64,000 nucleotides of DNA, from NCBI RefSeq assembly GCF_003762925.1, contig NZ_RJUK01000001.1, forward strand, positions 2,356,001 through 2,420,000. Reading direction: 5' to 3'. A program made the position numbers and the translations under genes. Shown in pieces: positions 46,689-56,000 of the stretch. Source of the stretch: Marinimicrobium koreense. Its GTDB lineage: Bacteria > Pseudomonadota > Gammaproteobacteria > Pseudomonadales > Cellvibrionaceae. The notes below the pieces were generated by a model. The model had not been told where the DNA came from and did no database searches. It saw only the letters and a program-made list of their open reading frames with translations. Within the stretch, counting starts at the first letter, position 1. Each line of letters starts with the position of its first letter.

Positions 46689-47498
46689 TCAGTGGTCTCG
46701 CAGGTGGCGCATGATATTTACGAAGCTATCGACCCAGTAGCGCTCGGGATGGGCCGCCAGGTGCTCCAATAAAGCGTTGTGCGCCTCCCGGGAGACCGAC
46801 AGGTAGTCGCCACCGACGCCGTGGAAAGTAAAGTTGGCCATGGTACCCCGGCGGGCCGCTTCCTCGACCACCGCGATCAGCTCTTCGCCGGACACCTCGG
46901 TTGGCACGGCCACCGTAATGCCAAAGCGGTCCAGGGATTCCAGCGAGGGAGTAACTCCTCCGGAACCGATGGATTTGGCCCCGAGAAAGAGCGGCTTCAC
47001 CGGTGTCAGGTAATCCCGATCTCCGACCCGGACATCGCCGCAGGGGGGCGTATAGGTGCGCTCCGTCTCACCATCAATCAGAAACAGAAAGTCATTGGCC
47101 AAGGTGATCTGCTCGGCAAACGCCTCGACCGGGATCTGGCTCAGATCCTGATGCGGCGCCACCCAATCCCGCCCCGGACGCTGCTTGTCGCATTGATGGA
47201 ACAGTGAATGGTTGCCCAACTCATGCCCCTGACCGGCCGCCGCGCGCCACTCGTCCAGACGCTCCAATAACAGCGGGGCCGCCGCCGGCACATAAAAACT
47301 GCCCCGGAACCCATGCCGGTCCAACTCGGGAATCACATAGTCCAACTGGGAGGCGAGCGCATCATCATAGGCAAGATTGACCGCGGCTTTGGCATTGCCG
47401 GGCCAGGAAATCGGTTCGGCCGAAGAAGACACCGGCCACCACAGCAGCAGAGCACACAGCAGCCCGACGGTTTTAAGACGCAAATATCGCATAAACAT
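46689..47498 (-). CDS. Secreted polysaccharide deacetylase-fold protein
   Basis: The 269-residue protein has a signal peptide (LKTVGLLCALLLWWPVSSSA, cleavage near 28). A NodB/polysaccharide deacetylase-like domain has AAVNLAYDDALASQLDYVIP near 38-57, HGFRGSFYVPAA near 62-73 and a His pair in GHELGNHSLFH near 90-100. The first motif has YDD rather than the classical FDD, but the metal-ligand pattern Asp plus H-x3-H is intact. Substrate is unknown; it could deacylate a decorated polysaccharide. It is the sixth gene of the run that starts at SapC. Confidence 0.8.
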   Translation of the reverse strand: MFMRYLRLKTVGLLCALLLWWPVSSSAEPISWPGNAKAAVNLAYDDALASQLDYVIPELDRHGFRGSFYVPAAAPLLLERLDEWRAAAGQGHELGNHSLFHQCDKQRPGRDWVAPHQDLSQIPVEAFAEQITLANDFLFLIDGETERTYTPPCGDVRVGDRDYLTPVKPLFLGAKSIGSGGVTPSLESLDRFGITVAVPTEVSGEELIAVVEEAARRGTMANFTFHGVGGDYLSVSREAHNALLEHLAAHPERYWVDSFVNIMRHLRDH

Positions 47499-47581
47499 TA
47501 CCCGGAGAGTTTAGAGGCAGGCGTTATAGTACTGCGGACCTTATCCCGACGCCATAGGCCCCGGTCACGCCTTTGAACGCC

Positions 47582-48394
47582 CTACCACCAGAAGTTGATC
47601 AGAATATTGAGTGGGCCAAACGCGTCCACATTGTGCCACCAGTGCTTGGGCAGGAACAGGGCATCGCCCGGCTCCAGATCTGCGACCTGGGCGGTGGATA
47701 GCGCTTGGGCGAAGCGCGGGTAACGGTTCAGGTCCGGCGCCCGCAGGTCCACCAGGCTGATCGGTCGGCCTCCCGGGGTGTGGGGCGCATCGGCGATATA
47801 CAGATTGTCCTCCTGATCCGGCGGAAACAGGGTAAAGCGCCGACGTCCGGCCGCCACACAGGCGATATTGTCGGCGGCATCGTTGTGAGTGGCCACCCGG
47901 GTCGAGTTCCCCATCCACAGGTTGGGCTTCACTTCCGCACTCACCCCCGGAAGCGTACAGACCTTTTCCAACCCCGGAAAATAGTCGGGAATGGGTGTGG
48001 AGCCGACATAAAAGGCCGCCGGTCGGGGCGCCCGCGACTGCGAGGCCAGAATCTCCAACGCATCCGGCAGAAAACCTTTCATCCGGGTGAAGTTGAATCC
48101 ACTCAGATCATCCGTATAGAACAGCCGCCCGCCCTCTTTGGGACCGGCGATCATGGCCTCCAGAGGCTTTCCGGCATCAAAAGGCAGCAGGTAGCGAGCC
48201 ACCGCCTCCGGCGATTGCCGCGCCGCCGCCACCAGAGGCCAGTGCTGGGCATAGCCTTTCAACAGTACCGGGTGCTGGGGCGGGGCCTGCTGAAAATCGA
48301 CGGTCAGGGCTCGCTCCCGATCCCACCAGGCCACTTGTTGGGCTCGGGGCTCGGTCGGTTGCGACGGTGTGTTCAAGGTAGCAGAGACAGTCAT
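47582..48394 (-). CDS. Cupin-like (JmjC/FIH-type) protein
   Basis: The 270-residue protein looks like a cupin_8/JmjC 2-oxoglutarate- and Fe(II)-dependent oxygenase. It has NLWMGNSTRVATHNDAADNI near 158-177, giving the His-x-Asp metal pair (THND), GRRRFTLFPPDQEDNLY near 183-199 and the distal His in FLPKHWWHNVDAF near 249-261. N-terminal PVLLKGYAQHWPLVAAARQS fits the family. It overlaps the DUF6445 gene by four bases (ATGA). Homologues are commonly found with TonB receptors and tryptophan-halogenase-like genes, but the substrate is unknown. Confidence 0.87.
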   Translation of the reverse strand: MTVSATLNTPSQPTEPRAQQVAWWDRERALTVDFQQAPPQHPVLLKGYAQHWPLVAAARQSPEAVARYLLPFDAGKPLEAMIAGPKEGGRLFYTDDLSGFNFTRMKGFLPDALEILASQSRAPRPAAFYVGSTPIPDYFPGLEKVCTLPGVSAEVKPNLWMGNSTRVATHNDAADNIACVAAGRRRFTLFPPDQEDNLYIADAPHTPGGRPISLVDLRAPDLNRYPRFAQALSTAQVADLEPGDALFLPKHWWHNVDAFGPLNILINFWW

Positions 48395-49116
48395 GAAGCA
48401 TCAAAATCCAGAAACAGGTTAGCCGTCAGTCGACCCCGGGCCGGGTCGGCACTGAGGTCCCGGTCGGGCTCGATCAGCCCGGAGTGCAACAGGTTCCCGG
48501 GATAAATCAATAATCGATCCGGCCGGTAATCCACCTGGTGAATCAACTCAAAATGGGCATCGCTGCCCCGACAATAACGTGCCGGAGGCGTCCCGTGCTC
48601 GCGCATGTGCCGCTCGGCTTCCTGCACAAAATGTGCGAAACGCTCATCGGTAATACGCTCGTAGCCGGTCGGGCGATGGCGAAAGAATCCGGTGCCGCCA
48701 AAAGGGCCCGGATTGAGGTAGTGCATGATCGCAAAATAGAACCCGCGACGGGTGTCGTAATGGGGCACACGCTGCAGCACTGCGAGATCGGATTCCGCCC
48801 GGGTGACCAGGGAGAAAAGCTGATGAATGCACCGGCCCCGGTGTGACGCCGGCACCGCGTACACTTCCCGAATCAGCAGCTCCACCCGAGACAACACCCT
48901 GCGGGTATAATCCGCCGGGAGGTTGGCACGTATCCCCGGATAAGCGGCCTGCCCTTCGCCGGAAAAGGCCGCCCATTCACTGGCGACCCGTTTGAGAGGC
49001 TCCAGGTCGCCCAGCACATAGTCCAGCACGATCACCGGGGTCTGCTCGTCACCGATGCGCACCACGGAAGCAGCCACCTCTCGACTTATCCGCTCCAGCG
49101 CTGTTGCACCCGACAT
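48391..49116 (-). CDS. DUF6445 family protein (oxygenase-like)
   Basis: This 241-residue protein matches the DUF6445 type that accompanies tryptophan-halogenase-like genes. Visible segments are VIVLDYVLGDLEPLKRVA near 27-44, HYLNPGPFGGTGFFRHRPTG near 130-149 and RPDRLLIYPGNLLHSGLI near 196-213. The spaced His/Asp residues suggest a prolyl-hydroxylase-like double-stranded beta helix, which is inference. ATG at 49116 is preferred (AGAGG upstream) over a GTG two codons earlier. It sits nine bases after the halogenase stop and overlaps the cupin gene. Confidence 0.78.
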   Translation of the reverse strand: MSGATALERISREVAASVVRIGDEQTPVIVLDYVLGDLEPLKRVASEWAAFSGEGQAAYPGIRANLPADYTRRVLSRVELLIREVYAVPASHRGRCIHQLFSLVTRAESDLAVLQRVPHYDTRRGFYFAIMHYLNPGPFGGTGFFRHRPTGYERITDERFAHFVQEAERHMREHGTPPARYCRGSDAHFELIHQVDYRPDRLLIYPGNLLHSGLIEPDRDLSADPARGRLTANLFLDFDAS

Positions 49117-49125
49117 GATCACCTC

Positions 49126-50631
49126 TCAGCCGTTGGCCGCCTGGGCCATGGGCATCTTGCAGTAATAGTCGATAAACGCCTGATGGGAAGGCAACTTGGC
49201 CACCAGCTGTTCGGTCGATTGCCGCAGCTTTTTCAGGAAGTCCGCAAGCTCTTTCTCGGTCATCACATCCGCCATGGGATGGTAGGCCTTGGGCGTGATG
49301 CCCTGGCCCATCATCACCTGTATCCACGACTCTTCGCCAAACAGTTCATTTTCAATTTTGAACACCCGGGCCGAATCGCTGAACAGATCAATTCGCTGGC
49401 GCAACGGCGCCGGTATTTCCATGTTTTTGCAGTAGCGCCAGAAGGGTGTGTCGTCCCGTTCGGTGACTTTGTAGTGCAGAATGATGAAATCCCGGATACG
49501 TTCGACTTCGAGCTTGGTCTGCTGATTGAACTCATCGATGTCCGACTGGACCATCTGGCCGCTGGCCGGAAACAGTTGCACGAAGCGAACCAGGCTGCGC
49601 TGAATCAGGTGGATGCTGGTCGACTCCAGGGGCTCCAGAAAGCCGCTGGACAAACCCAGCGCCAGGCAGTTTTTCACCCAGTGCTTGCGCCGGGTGCCGG
49701 TGCGGAACTGAATCGGTTTCGGGTCGGTAATCGGCTCGCCCTCAAGGTTGCCGAGCAGGGTTTCCCGGGCCTGCTCATCACTCATGTAGCGGCTGGAATA
49801 CACCAGGCCGTTACCGACCCGATTCTGCAGCGGAATGCGCCACTGCCAACCGGCATCATGGGCGATGGAACGGGTGTAGGGAATCGGCTCGCCCACGGAT
49901 TCGGTCTGTACCGCCAGGGCGCGGTCGCAGGGCAACCAGTGCGACCAGTCTTCGAAGCCGGCGTTCAGGGACTGCTCGATCAGCAGTCCGCGGAAGCCGG
50001 TGCAATCGATAAAGAAGTCGCCATCCACCTGTTTGCCCGACGCCAATGTCAGGGACTGGATTTCGCCATTGTCCGGGTTGAGGTTCACTTTCTCGATCTT
50101 GCCTTCCACCCGCTCGACACCCAGTTTTTCACTGCGCCGACGCAGGAACGCTGCGTAGCGACCGGCATCCATATGGTAGGCGTAGTTCATCCGGCCATTG
50201 GGCAGAACCGCGAACTTGTTTTTGTGAGACGCCAGCAATTCGGCACAGTAGTCACCGTAAGGATAATCAATGCCTTTGGCCTTTCCCGCCAGCCAGAAAT
50301 GCAGAAAGCTGCAGGCCCAGCAGTCTTTGCCCGCATAGCCGAACGAGTGAATGTATTTGTGATCTTTCTCTCGCCAGTTTTCAAACGAAATGCCCAGCTT
50401 GAAGGTACCGTTCACTTCCGCGAGAAATTCCCGCTCGTCGATATCGAGCATTTTGTGAAAGGTCATCAGTGGCGGGATGGTGGCTTCACCGACGCCAACG
50501 GTCGGGATATCGTCGGACTCCACCAGTTTGATATCGAGATTTTTTCCAAGCGTCTGCGACAGCAGCCCGGCCGCCATCCAGCCGGCAGTTCCTCCACCAG
50601 CAATCACTATGCGTTTGATACTGTCAGTCAT
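49126..50631 (-). CDS. Flavin-dependent tryptophan-halogenase-like protein (canonical motifs)
   Basis: The 501-residue protein has the FAD motif IVIAGGGTAGWMAAGLL at 8-24. The conserved halogenase lysine is Lys78 in FKLGISFENW, equivalent to Lys79 of PrnA-type enzymes. The WxWxIP motif is intact (WQWRIP, 262-267), and the substrate-side GLSSGFLEPLEST near 340 carries the conserved Glu. It should therefore be able to form hypochlorous or hypobromous acid from FADH2, oxygen and halide. No flavin reductase or natural-product assembly genes are adjacent, and the genomic setting is a TonB/glucan locus. Substrate is unknown. ATG at 50631 follows GAGGTGACC. Confidence 0.9.
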   Translation of the reverse strand: MTDSIKRIVIAGGGTAGWMAAGLLSQTLGKNLDIKLVESDDIPTVGVGEATIPPLMTFHKMLDIDEREFLAEVNGTFKLGISFENWREKDHKYIHSFGYAGKDCWACSFLHFWLAGKAKGIDYPYGDYCAELLASHKNKFAVLPNGRMNYAYHMDAGRYAAFLRRRSEKLGVERVEGKIEKVNLNPDNGEIQSLTLASGKQVDGDFFIDCTGFRGLLIEQSLNAGFEDWSHWLPCDRALAVQTESVGEPIPYTRSIAHDAGWQWRIPLQNRVGNGLVYSSRYMSDEQARETLLGNLEGEPITDPKPIQFRTGTRRKHWVKNCLALGLSSGFLEPLESTSIHLIQRSLVRFVQLFPASGQMVQSDIDEFNQQTKLEVERIRDFIILHYKVTERDDTPFWRYCKNMEIPAPLRQRIDLFSDSARVFKIENELFGEESWIQVMMGQGITPKAYHPMADVMTEKELADFLKKLRQSTEQLVAKLPSHQAFIDYYCKMPMAQAANG

Positions 50632-50663
50632 GGTCACCTCGGCTCACTCTGAGCAAGTCGTGC

Positions 50664-52235
50664 CTAAACGGTATGAAGCCCGTGTCGGCGAATATGGTTT
50701 ATCAGGGAGCGGTTGTCCGGAAGCCCTTGCAGCAGCTTCCGGGTTTGCACCCCGTTTTCATGGAAAGCGGTCTGAGCGGCGGCTCCCGATGACCGGACCC
50801 GGCGCTCCAGCGCCTCCGGGGCGGTATACTCCGGGCGCATGCCATAAAGGATGTACTGGTAGCTGGCCGACGGAAACAGCTCGTCCCGGTACAGGCTGTC
50901 GCAGGTCCAGGGGCTGCGCGAGCGCCACAGCAACAGCTGCTCGGCCAGCTCATCGGGCACACTCTCTTCGGCCCGGTGCGCTCGCCAATAATCGGAATCC
51001 TCACGGGTGCTCAGAACATAATGCAGCTTGAGAAATCCGATGATGTTGTCCCAGTGGCGGCAGAAGCGTCGATTGAACCGACGGGCCACCACCGACATTT
51101 CCTCCCGGTTTTCCGGCATCTGCTGGACCAGGAACTGGGCCGAGCGCTCCACCAATACCAACGCGGTGGCCTCCAACGGCTCGATGAACCCGGCCGACAG
51201 ACCAATGGCCACACAGTTGTTCTGCCAGAACCGTTCGCGGTGCCCGGGATCAAACTGAATCAGACGTGGGGACAACTCATCCAGTGTCGCACCGGAGTCC
51301 GTCCCGCGTACATAGGCCTCCAGCCGCTCATACACCCTATCCTTATCGATATGCGCGGATGAAAACACGGCGCCGACACCGCGCCGGGTCGGCAGCGCAA
51401 TATCCCAGATCCAGCCATCGGGATGGGCCGTACTGAGGGTTTGCGATGCGACGGGGCTCAGCTCGCTTGAGTAAGGTACCTGCACCGCCAGTGCGGAATC
51501 GTTGAACAGTACCGGGCGCTGACTGACCCAGGGAACCTGATAGTGTTGTCCGAGAAGACGGGACGCCATACCGGTGCAGTCAATAAACAGGTCCCCAGCA
51601 AGGGTTTCGCCGGACTTCAGATGCAGGTGTTTGATATCACCATTATCCCGGGGCTGAACACCGGTCACCTCTCCCAGGTAATGCACCACGCCCAGATGTT
51701 CCACACAGTGGCGCTGCAGCAGGCGGGTAAATTTACCGGCATCCAGGTGATAGCCGTAGTTCAGGTTGAACGCGTACTCCGGGGTCGCCAGTTGCTTGGG
51801 TGCCCGTCCGTCGTCACATACCGCTGATTGCGGGCTGACCGCATAGGCGAAGGGCAGGTCCCGATGGGCGTAGCGCCAGTGCTCCGCCAGATTCAGGCGT
51901 CCGTATCCGGCAGGCAGCGTGAACGGATGATCATACCGATCGCCGTCGCCGCGGCACCAGTTCTGAAAGCGTGACCCCTGTTTGAAACTGACATCACATT
52001 CGCGGATGAACTCGGATTCCGACAGACCGATGGTCCGCAGGGTTTCAAGCATCGAGGGCCAGGTGCCTTCACCGACACCGATGGTCGCAATATCCGGCGA
52101 CTCCAACAGCGTGATCCGCCGATTGGGTCGGGAGTCAAGACGAGCGTCGGCGGCCAGCAGGCCCGCAGTCAGCCAGCCGGCGGTGCCGCCGCCAACGATG
52201 ACGACGTGTTCGACCGGATTATTGTGCACGCTCAT
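50664..52235 (-). CDS. Second tryptophan-halogenase-like flavoprotein (divergent motif)
   Basis: The 523-residue paralogue keeps the FAD motif VVIVGGGTAGWLTAGLL at 11-27 and the catalytic-type lysine (Lys85 in FKQGSRFQNW). Its WxWxIP motif reads WIWDIA, losing the proline. GLSAGFIEPLEATALVLVE is conserved. Such divergence within the superfamily suggests a different halide, substrate or non-halogenating role. The start at 52235 overlaps the sapC stop by 17 bases; an upstream TTG at 52259 is possible. It precedes the canonical halogenase by about 32 bases, suggesting one operon. Confidence 0.88.
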   Translation of the reverse strand: MSVHNNPVEHVVIVGGGTAGWLTAGLLAADARLDSRPNRRITLLESPDIATIGVGEGTWPSMLETLRTIGLSESEFIRECDVSFKQGSRFQNWCRGDGDRYDHPFTLPAGYGRLNLAEHWRYAHRDLPFAYAVSPQSAVCDDGRAPKQLATPEYAFNLNYGYHLDAGKFTRLLQRHCVEHLGVVHYLGEVTGVQPRDNGDIKHLHLKSGETLAGDLFIDCTGMASRLLGQHYQVPWVSQRPVLFNDSALAVQVPYSSELSPVASQTLSTAHPDGWIWDIALPTRRGVGAVFSSAHIDKDRVYERLEAYVRGTDSGATLDELSPRLIQFDPGHRERFWQNNCVAIGLSAGFIEPLEATALVLVERSAQFLVQQMPENREEMSVVARRFNRRFCRHWDNIIGFLKLHYVLSTREDSDYWRAHRAEESVPDELAEQLLLWRSRSPWTCDSLYRDELFPSASYQYILYGMRPEYTAPEALERRVRSSGAAAQTAFHENGVQTRKLLQGLPDNRSLINHIRRHGLHTV

Positions 52236-52947
52236 GGTGGTTCCGTGATTTGCGCTCAATCAGAGCGCGCATTTTGCCCATGGACGCAATGGTCATATAG
52301 ATGGGCTCCAGGTAGCCGCGCTCGTGCAGGCTCGCGACCTGCTCCGCGCTCAACGCTTTGAGTCGCTCTTCCTGAATGGTATAGAAACCCATCAACTGGC
52401 CGGTGGTGCCGTCTTCCAGAGTGATATCCATGGTTACCGGCTCCAGCAGCTGCAGCTCGGTCAGGGTATCAATGAAGGCGATGTCGTGCTGGTGCCAGAC
52501 ATGAATGGCTTCCAGCATACCGGACACCCGGTCCAGATAATCGGTATTGGCCCCGTGCTCTTCGAACAGACGGGTGCCGGTTTCAGTGTTGACCTTGGGG
52601 TGCTCAACATCGATGTGCATCATGCGGCGCGGCTCGTCGCCGTCATCGCCGGGGTAGGTGCCGATGGAGAAAGGCACCCGCTGCATCATCAAGGGGATGT
52701 AACCGGCATCCCAGCGGTCATCCTGAAGAAAAAGGTTCTCTTCCTGCTCAAGGCCAAACAGAGCCACGGCAAAGAAGCGCCCGCTGTTCGGGTCTTTTTG
52801 AAACAGTATGGGATAGTGAGCCTGTACCGCGCGAAATTCCGGGGAAAAGGTCTGCCCCCACATCACCGCATCGCCGTTCTCGGGCCGGAAGCGCATATCC
52901 ACCCGCAAATCACGGTGTTGTTCACTGTTCAGTAATACGGTTTTCAC
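52219..52947 (-). CDS. SapC family protein
   Basis: This 242-residue SapC-like protein starts with GTG eight bases after AGGAG. Segments include FSPEFRAVQAHYPILFQKDP near 34-53, FAVALFGLEQEENLFLQDDR near 58-77, WDAGYIPLMMQRVPFSIG near 78-95, and MGFYTIQEERLKALSAEQV near 187-205. SapC was named from an S-layer-linked locus, but the proteobacterial members recur beside TonB receptors and tryptophan-halogenase-like genes and have no defined function. No signal peptide is seen. It opens the cassette downstream of the receptor. Confidence 0.88.
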   Translation of the reverse strand: MKTVLLNSEQHRDLRVDMRFRPENGDAVMWGQTFSPEFRAVQAHYPILFQKDPNSGRFFAVALFGLEQEENLFLQDDRWDAGYIPLMMQRVPFSIGTYPGDDGDEPRRMMHIDVEHPKVNTETGTRLFEEHGANTDYLDRVSGMLEAIHVWHQHDIAFIDTLTELQLLEPVTMDITLEDGTTGQLMGFYTIQEERLKALSAEQVASLHERGYLEPIYMTIASMGKMRALIERKSRNHHERAQ

Positions 52948-53010
52948 CTAAAGGCTCCTCGTTTTTTGTGCTTATCGTAATAAAGGCTCAGAAATCAACA
53001 GATCAGAGAC

Positions 53011-53038
53011 AAAAAAGCCGCCCGATAACGGCGGCTTT
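53011..53038 (-). terminator. Terminator between the TonB receptor and SapC genes
   Basis: On the minus strand AAAGCCGCC (53038-53030) pairs with GGCGGCTTT (53022-53014) around a 7-base loop and is followed by a T-run (A-run at 53011-53016 on the plus strand). It should limit readthrough from the receptor gene into the SapC/halogenase cassette. Confidence 0.9.
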
Positions 53039-53098
53039 CCTTGCATCGTCAGGGTGACAGCCCCAACCGGCGCTGTCACCCCAGACATCGGCTCAGGC

Positions 53099-56000
53099 TT
53101 AGAAGCTGTAGCGAGCGCCGATGTTGTAGCGAGCGTAGCCCTGGTAGAAACCCAGAACCTGCTCATCAGCACGGCCGAAGTTGCGACCGCTCTCTTCGGT
53201 GAGGTTCAAGCCCTCGAAGAAGACGGACAGATTATCGGTCACGTCGTAGCTTACGTTCAGGTCCACCTGACTGTACTCATCCACATAGATCGGGTTGTTG
53301 CCCGTTCCGGAAGCGGTTGAGGCCAGGAAAGAATCCCGCCAGTTGTAGGCAATCCGCGCCTGCCAGCCGTCTTTTTCATAGAAGGCAATCAGGTTGGCGG
53401 TATCACTGACACCGGTAATCGCAAACTGCGGGTCACGCAGCACCATGTTGTCAAACTCGGTGCTTTCATCTACCAGAGTGTAGTTGGCAATCACACCAAA
53501 TCCAGTATCCCAGAAGTTATGCTGAACCGCCAATTCCCAACCGTCAATGTCGACAGTCTGGTCAGAGTTGGCCGTTTCAGTCACGTCAAACGGAGAGTTG
53601 GGATCCTCACCGGGAATACCGACAATGATGATATTGCCGCTTCCGTCCATATAGGCGGTTTCGGGATCAGGGAAGTTATCGAAGATGTACTGGCGAATAG
53701 CGCCCACATCGTTCGGCGCGATACCACTATCGATGGCCGCTTGGGCGCGTTCACCCAGTGCCGGATGTGGGGTGTTGGCCAGAGGCGCTTCTTCACGCAC
53801 CACACGTGAACCCAGGAAGTTTTCCACTTCTTTCTGGAAGTAACCCACGGACACATAGCTCGCTTCCCCGTAATACCATTCCGCCGACAGATCGAAGTTG
53901 TCAGACTTGAACGGCTCCAGACCGGGGTTGCCGCGGCTGGCGGTACCGCCATTGACCCGTACACCCTGGCTGTAGCTGGTTCCACCACGCAGGTCCAGCC
54001 AGTTGGGACGAGCGATGCTCTGGCCGTAAGAAGCACGCAGGATCACATCCTGAACCACTTCCAGGCTCAGATCCAGCGAGGGGAGCAGGAAGTCATAGTC
54101 ACCGCTATCAATCACGGAGTCAGCGTCGCCGACAGTCGGCATGGTGAACTCGTTCGCGGCTACCCACTCGATCGGACCGTAGCTTTGGGCCGTCGCTGGA
54201 GTGCTGACTTCGGTCGACTCATAGCGAACGCCGGCATTGACGCCCAAGGGCATTTCGGCCACAAAGGTATCCCAGTTGAACTGGACGTAGGCGCTATCCG
54301 AGTCTTCATAAATCTCATTGAACTGATCCGGAGCGGCAGCGCAGTAGAACGAACCACCTTCGGCACAGTCGGCCGGACCGGAGCCGTCATCGTAATTGGC
54401 GGCAGCGAAATCACGAACATCCTGGAAGTTGAATGCAAAACGCTCATTCAGCGGCATGGTATTGGAACCGCCCAGGAACGCCATCTCTTCCGAAGTGGTG
54501 TCCGCATACTCTTTGTCGAAGCGATCGAGGATTGTCTCACGGGTAAAGAAGTCGGCAGGCATATCACCGGCCTCACCCAAACCACCCCAAGTGTCACGCT
54601 GGACGTTGGAGAAGGCTGAGCGATAGTCGCTTTCAGTGCGGGCAATACCGAACTGCAGACGCATGGCGTCGTTGAATTCCCACTCACCGTCGAGCTGAAC
54701 CTGGTCGATTTCGTGCTTCATCTGGCTGTTACGGAAGAAGCTACCGGACACCTGCAGGTCTTCTGTGCGCAGGGAGCTTCCGCCGGCACCGTCGACGATA
54801 TCCAGGATCAGGACCGGCATATCACCTTTGACATTCAAGGTGGTCTGGTCACGCACATAAGCGGAAACCGCGATACCGACGCTGTTGCCGTATGGGTTGT
54901 TAGGCCGGGCTTCTGCCTCAGAGCTATGCACATCCAGAGACAGAGTCAGCGGATCGATGGGATTCCACTCGACATTGAAGCCGACGGAGTTGTTCTCGTA
55001 GAGTGAGGACTGCTCACCGACACCAAACGGCAGGTCACCGTTGGTCATGTCTTCGGAGTACAGCAGCGGAGTCTGAACCGAAGGCGACTCATTGTCAGTG
55101 AAGATGGTGCTTTGACCGCCAAAGTTGAACCAGCCACCTACGTCGTTGTACTCAGAGTCGATCTCGTTCTGACTATAGGTATAGTCCAGCGTGGTGGTCA
55201 GATCTTCGTTGGGCGCAAACTGCAAGGTCAACTGACCGTTGGTCCGCTTGCGCTCAAACTCGGTAAAGGCGTAGCCCATCTGTTGCGGTGTGGAGTACAC
55301 ATCTTCCGCTGCCGGCTGGTTCTGGTGATTACCGTTGGCGAAGTCGACGCCACCCCATTCGTTGGTGACACCGGGGGCACCGCTCCAATCCTGCACTACT
55401 GTGCCCGGGAATGAGCGCCAGCCAGTACCGATTTGAGCGGCAGCGGACCCGCCTTGGCGCTCCTGGTAGCTGGCAGTGACTGCCACACCGAACTTACCGT
55501 CGGCATAGGTATCGGTGAAAATGCCGGAGATTTCCGGGGTCAGCTCACTATCCACCGATGATTCATCCATAACGCCCTTGACGCCGATTGAGGCGCGAGA
55601 GTCCAGCTCCAGCGGACGCGGGGTCAGGATATTGATGGTAGCACCCATACCACCCGGGGGAACGTCGGCGCGGGCGGTCTTGTACACTTCAACGCCGGTC
55701 ACACCTTCCGAAGCCAGATTGGCAAAGTCAAAAGAGCGGGAGCCGGAGGCGACAGTGGCTTCCAGAGTCGCGCCGGGCATCTGACGACCGTTCAGAGTCA
55801 CCAGGTTGAAGTCCGGCCCCAGACCACGAACGGTCACTTTGGCCCCTTCACCGTCGCGACGGTCGATCGAGACACCGGTGATCCGCTGAAGCGATTCAGC
55901 AAGGTTGGTATCCGGGAACTTACCGATGTCTTCGGCGGAGATCGCATCCACGATACCGCGGGAGTCCCGCTTGATATCCATGGCACGAGTCAAACTGGCC

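Noticed and set aside
49183-50652. Plus-strand frame of 489 aa opposite the canonical halogenase
   Set aside because: The halogenase motifs on the minus strand are clear; the opposite frame shows no motif and low-complexity shadow composition.
47582-52947. A natural-product biosynthetic gene cluster around the halogenases
   Set aside because: No NRPS, PKS, RiPP precursor, tryptophan oxidase or tailoring genes occur nearby; neighbours are TonB/glycosidase genes.
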